Of a stretch of 5,799 bases of DNA, positions 4,874 through 5,799 are shown in pieces. A program made the translations under genes and the position numbers. The stretch is from JACXVD01 sp047975785 (GTDB lineage: Bacteria > Pseudomonadota > Alphaproteobacteria > Sphingomonadales > Sphingomonadaceae): positions 1 through 5,799 of the forward strand of contig JBKEEC010000082.1 of assembly GCA_047975785.1 (NCBI GenBank), in the 5' to 3' direction. The notes below the pieces were generated by a model. The model worked only from the letters and a program-made list of their open reading frames with translations. It was not told the origin of the DNA and did no database searches. Position 1 is the stretch's first letter. Each line of letters starts with the position of its first letter.

Positions 4874-5799
4874 ATGAGCCACAGCTACACCGTCCCCGGA
4901 AAAATTCGTCGGCTGAAACATTGTCACAATATTGAAGACTTCCGCACTCTTGCGCATCGCAGGCTTCCTTTTCCGGTTTTTCATTATATTGATGGCGCTG
5001 GCGATGATGAGTTGACCAGAGCGCGAAACACCGAGGCATATTCTACTTGCGATCTGGTGCCCAATGTTCTGGCCGGTGTGGAAGATATTGACACCAGCGT
5101 AACCGTCATGGGCCGCAAGACTGCCCTGCCCCTGATCCTGTCACCCACTGCACTTCAGCGTCTGTTCCACTGGCAAGGGGAGCGCGCCGTTGCCCGCGTG
5201 GCGGAAAAGCATAATTTGTGGTTTGGCATTTCCAGCCTGTCCAGTGTCAGTATAGAGGAGATCGGCAGCAATTACGCAGGCCCCAAAATGCTGCAATATT
5301 ACTATCATCGGGACAAGGGGCTGAACGCATCCTTGCTGGAACGTGCGCGCGCGGCCAATTTTGACGCGATTACGCTGACTGTTGACACTATTGTTTCGGG
5401 CAACAGGGAGCGGTGCAAGCGCACAGGATTTACCACTCCGCCCAAATTTTCTCCTGCCAGCGTGTTTTCCTATGCCACAAGGCCGGCCTGGGCATTGAAC
5501 TATCTTTTCAGAGAGAAATTTTCCCTGCCCAATCTTGATACCCATATTCCGGAGGGAACTAATAGCTCTATTTCCGTGCAGGATTATTTCAACACGATGC
5601 TTGACCCCTCCATGGACTGGAAAGCAGTTGAAAAGTTGCGCAATGACTGGGGGGGCACTTTCTGTCTGAAAGGGGTTATGTCGGCAGAGGATGCCCGCCA
5701 TGCAGCGGATATCGGTTGTGATGCCATCATGATTTCCAACCATGGCGGGCGTCAGCTTGACGGCAGCCGTGCCCCGTTCGATCAGTTGAGAGAAATCGT
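4874..5799 (+). CDS. FMN-dependent L-2-hydroxy-acid (probably L-lactate) dehydrogenase, LldD-like (C-terminus off window)
   Basis: Flavoenzyme of the glycolate oxidase/flavocytochrome b2/LldD family that oxidises L-2-hydroxy acids to 2-keto acids; 308 complete codons are visible. Landmarks align with spinach glycolate oxidase at constant offsets: Y38, FMN-binding S90-P91-T92, Y143, D171, R178, K266, catalytic base H290 and substrate-binding R293 in NHGGRQLDG. The position equivalent to Trp108 of glycolate oxidase is L122, as in flavocytochrome b2, which favours lactate. The stretch between R178 and K266 is about 22 residues longer than in glycolate oxidase and contains an aromatic, hydrophobic segment (about 194-212). 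LldD and mandelate dehydrogenase have their membrane-binding segment here, so I infer a membrane-associated, quinone-linked dehydrogenase rather than a soluble oxidase. The ATG is the only usual start codon after the in-frame TAG at 4847-4849; its Shine-Dalgarno sequence (GAAGAG) is poor and distant. Divergent from creD. Confidence 0.93.
   Translation, partial: MSHSYTVPGKIRRLKHCHNIEDFRTLAHRRLPFPVFHYIDGAGDDELTRARNTEAYSTCDLVPNVLAGVEDIDTSVTVMGRKTALPLILSPTALQRLFHWQGERAVARVAEKHNLWFGISSLSSVSIEEIGSNYAGPKMLQYYYHRDKGLNASLLERARAANFDAITLTVDTIVSGNRERCKRTGFTTPPKFSPASVFSYATRPAWALNYLFREKFSLPNLDTHIPEGTNSSISVQDYFNTMLDPSMDWKAVEKLRNDWGGTFCLKGVMSAEDARHAADIGCDAIMISNHGGRQLDGSRAPFDQLREI

Noticed and set aside
5141..5743. 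Minus-strand open frame of 200 codons
   Set aside because: It is antisense to the FMN dehydrogenase, whose sense frame carries the full set of active-site motifs. The length reflects codon bias on the opposite strand.

Overview
This looks like ordinary chromosome from a Gram-negative proteobacterium, most likely an alphaproteobacterium. The evidence is a lipobox-bearing secreted peptidase, a CreD inner-membrane protein, a YpfJ-type zinc peptidase, and hydroxybutyrate and hydroxy-acid dehydrogenases of proteobacterial type. The lineage call is an inference from protein resemblance only. Base composition and codon use look even throughout, by eye. I see no mobile element, tRNA, rRNA, CRISPR array or phage signature.

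Layout from left to right. Positions 1-1286 (minus) encode a lipoprotein M28 metallopeptidase whose C-terminus lies off the left edge. Positions 1359-2111 (minus) encode a D-3-hydroxybutyrate dehydrogenase (bdhA), 72 bp upstream of the peptidase and possibly co-transcribed with it. A 165-bp divergent region (2112-2276) carries a perfect CCCGTT-G-AACGGG palindrome and a tandem TTGTGAA repeat. Positions 2277-3149 (plus) encode a single-span YpfJ-family neutral zinc metallopeptidase. The 129-bp convergent gap (3150-3278) holds several hairpins, including a clear minus-strand intrinsic terminator for the next gene. Positions 3279-4724 (minus) encode CreD. A second divergent region (4725-4873) carries an 11-bp direct repeat and a palindrome that resembles a GntR/FadR-type operator. 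From 4874 to the right edge (plus) lies an FMN-dependent L-2-hydroxy-acid dehydrogenase of the LldD/flavocytochrome b2/glycolate oxidase family, cut off by the window end.

Functionally, two genes feed small hydroxy acids into central metabolism (3-hydroxybutyrate to acetoacetate with NAD+; probably L-lactate to pyruvate with transfer to the respiratory chain). Three genes act at the envelope (two zinc peptidases and CreD). The window does not show that they form one system. The points most worth checking are the regulatory elements in the two divergent regions, the overlapping alternative hairpins behind creD, and a degenerate active-site segment in the M28 peptidase. I found no convincing undescribed system.
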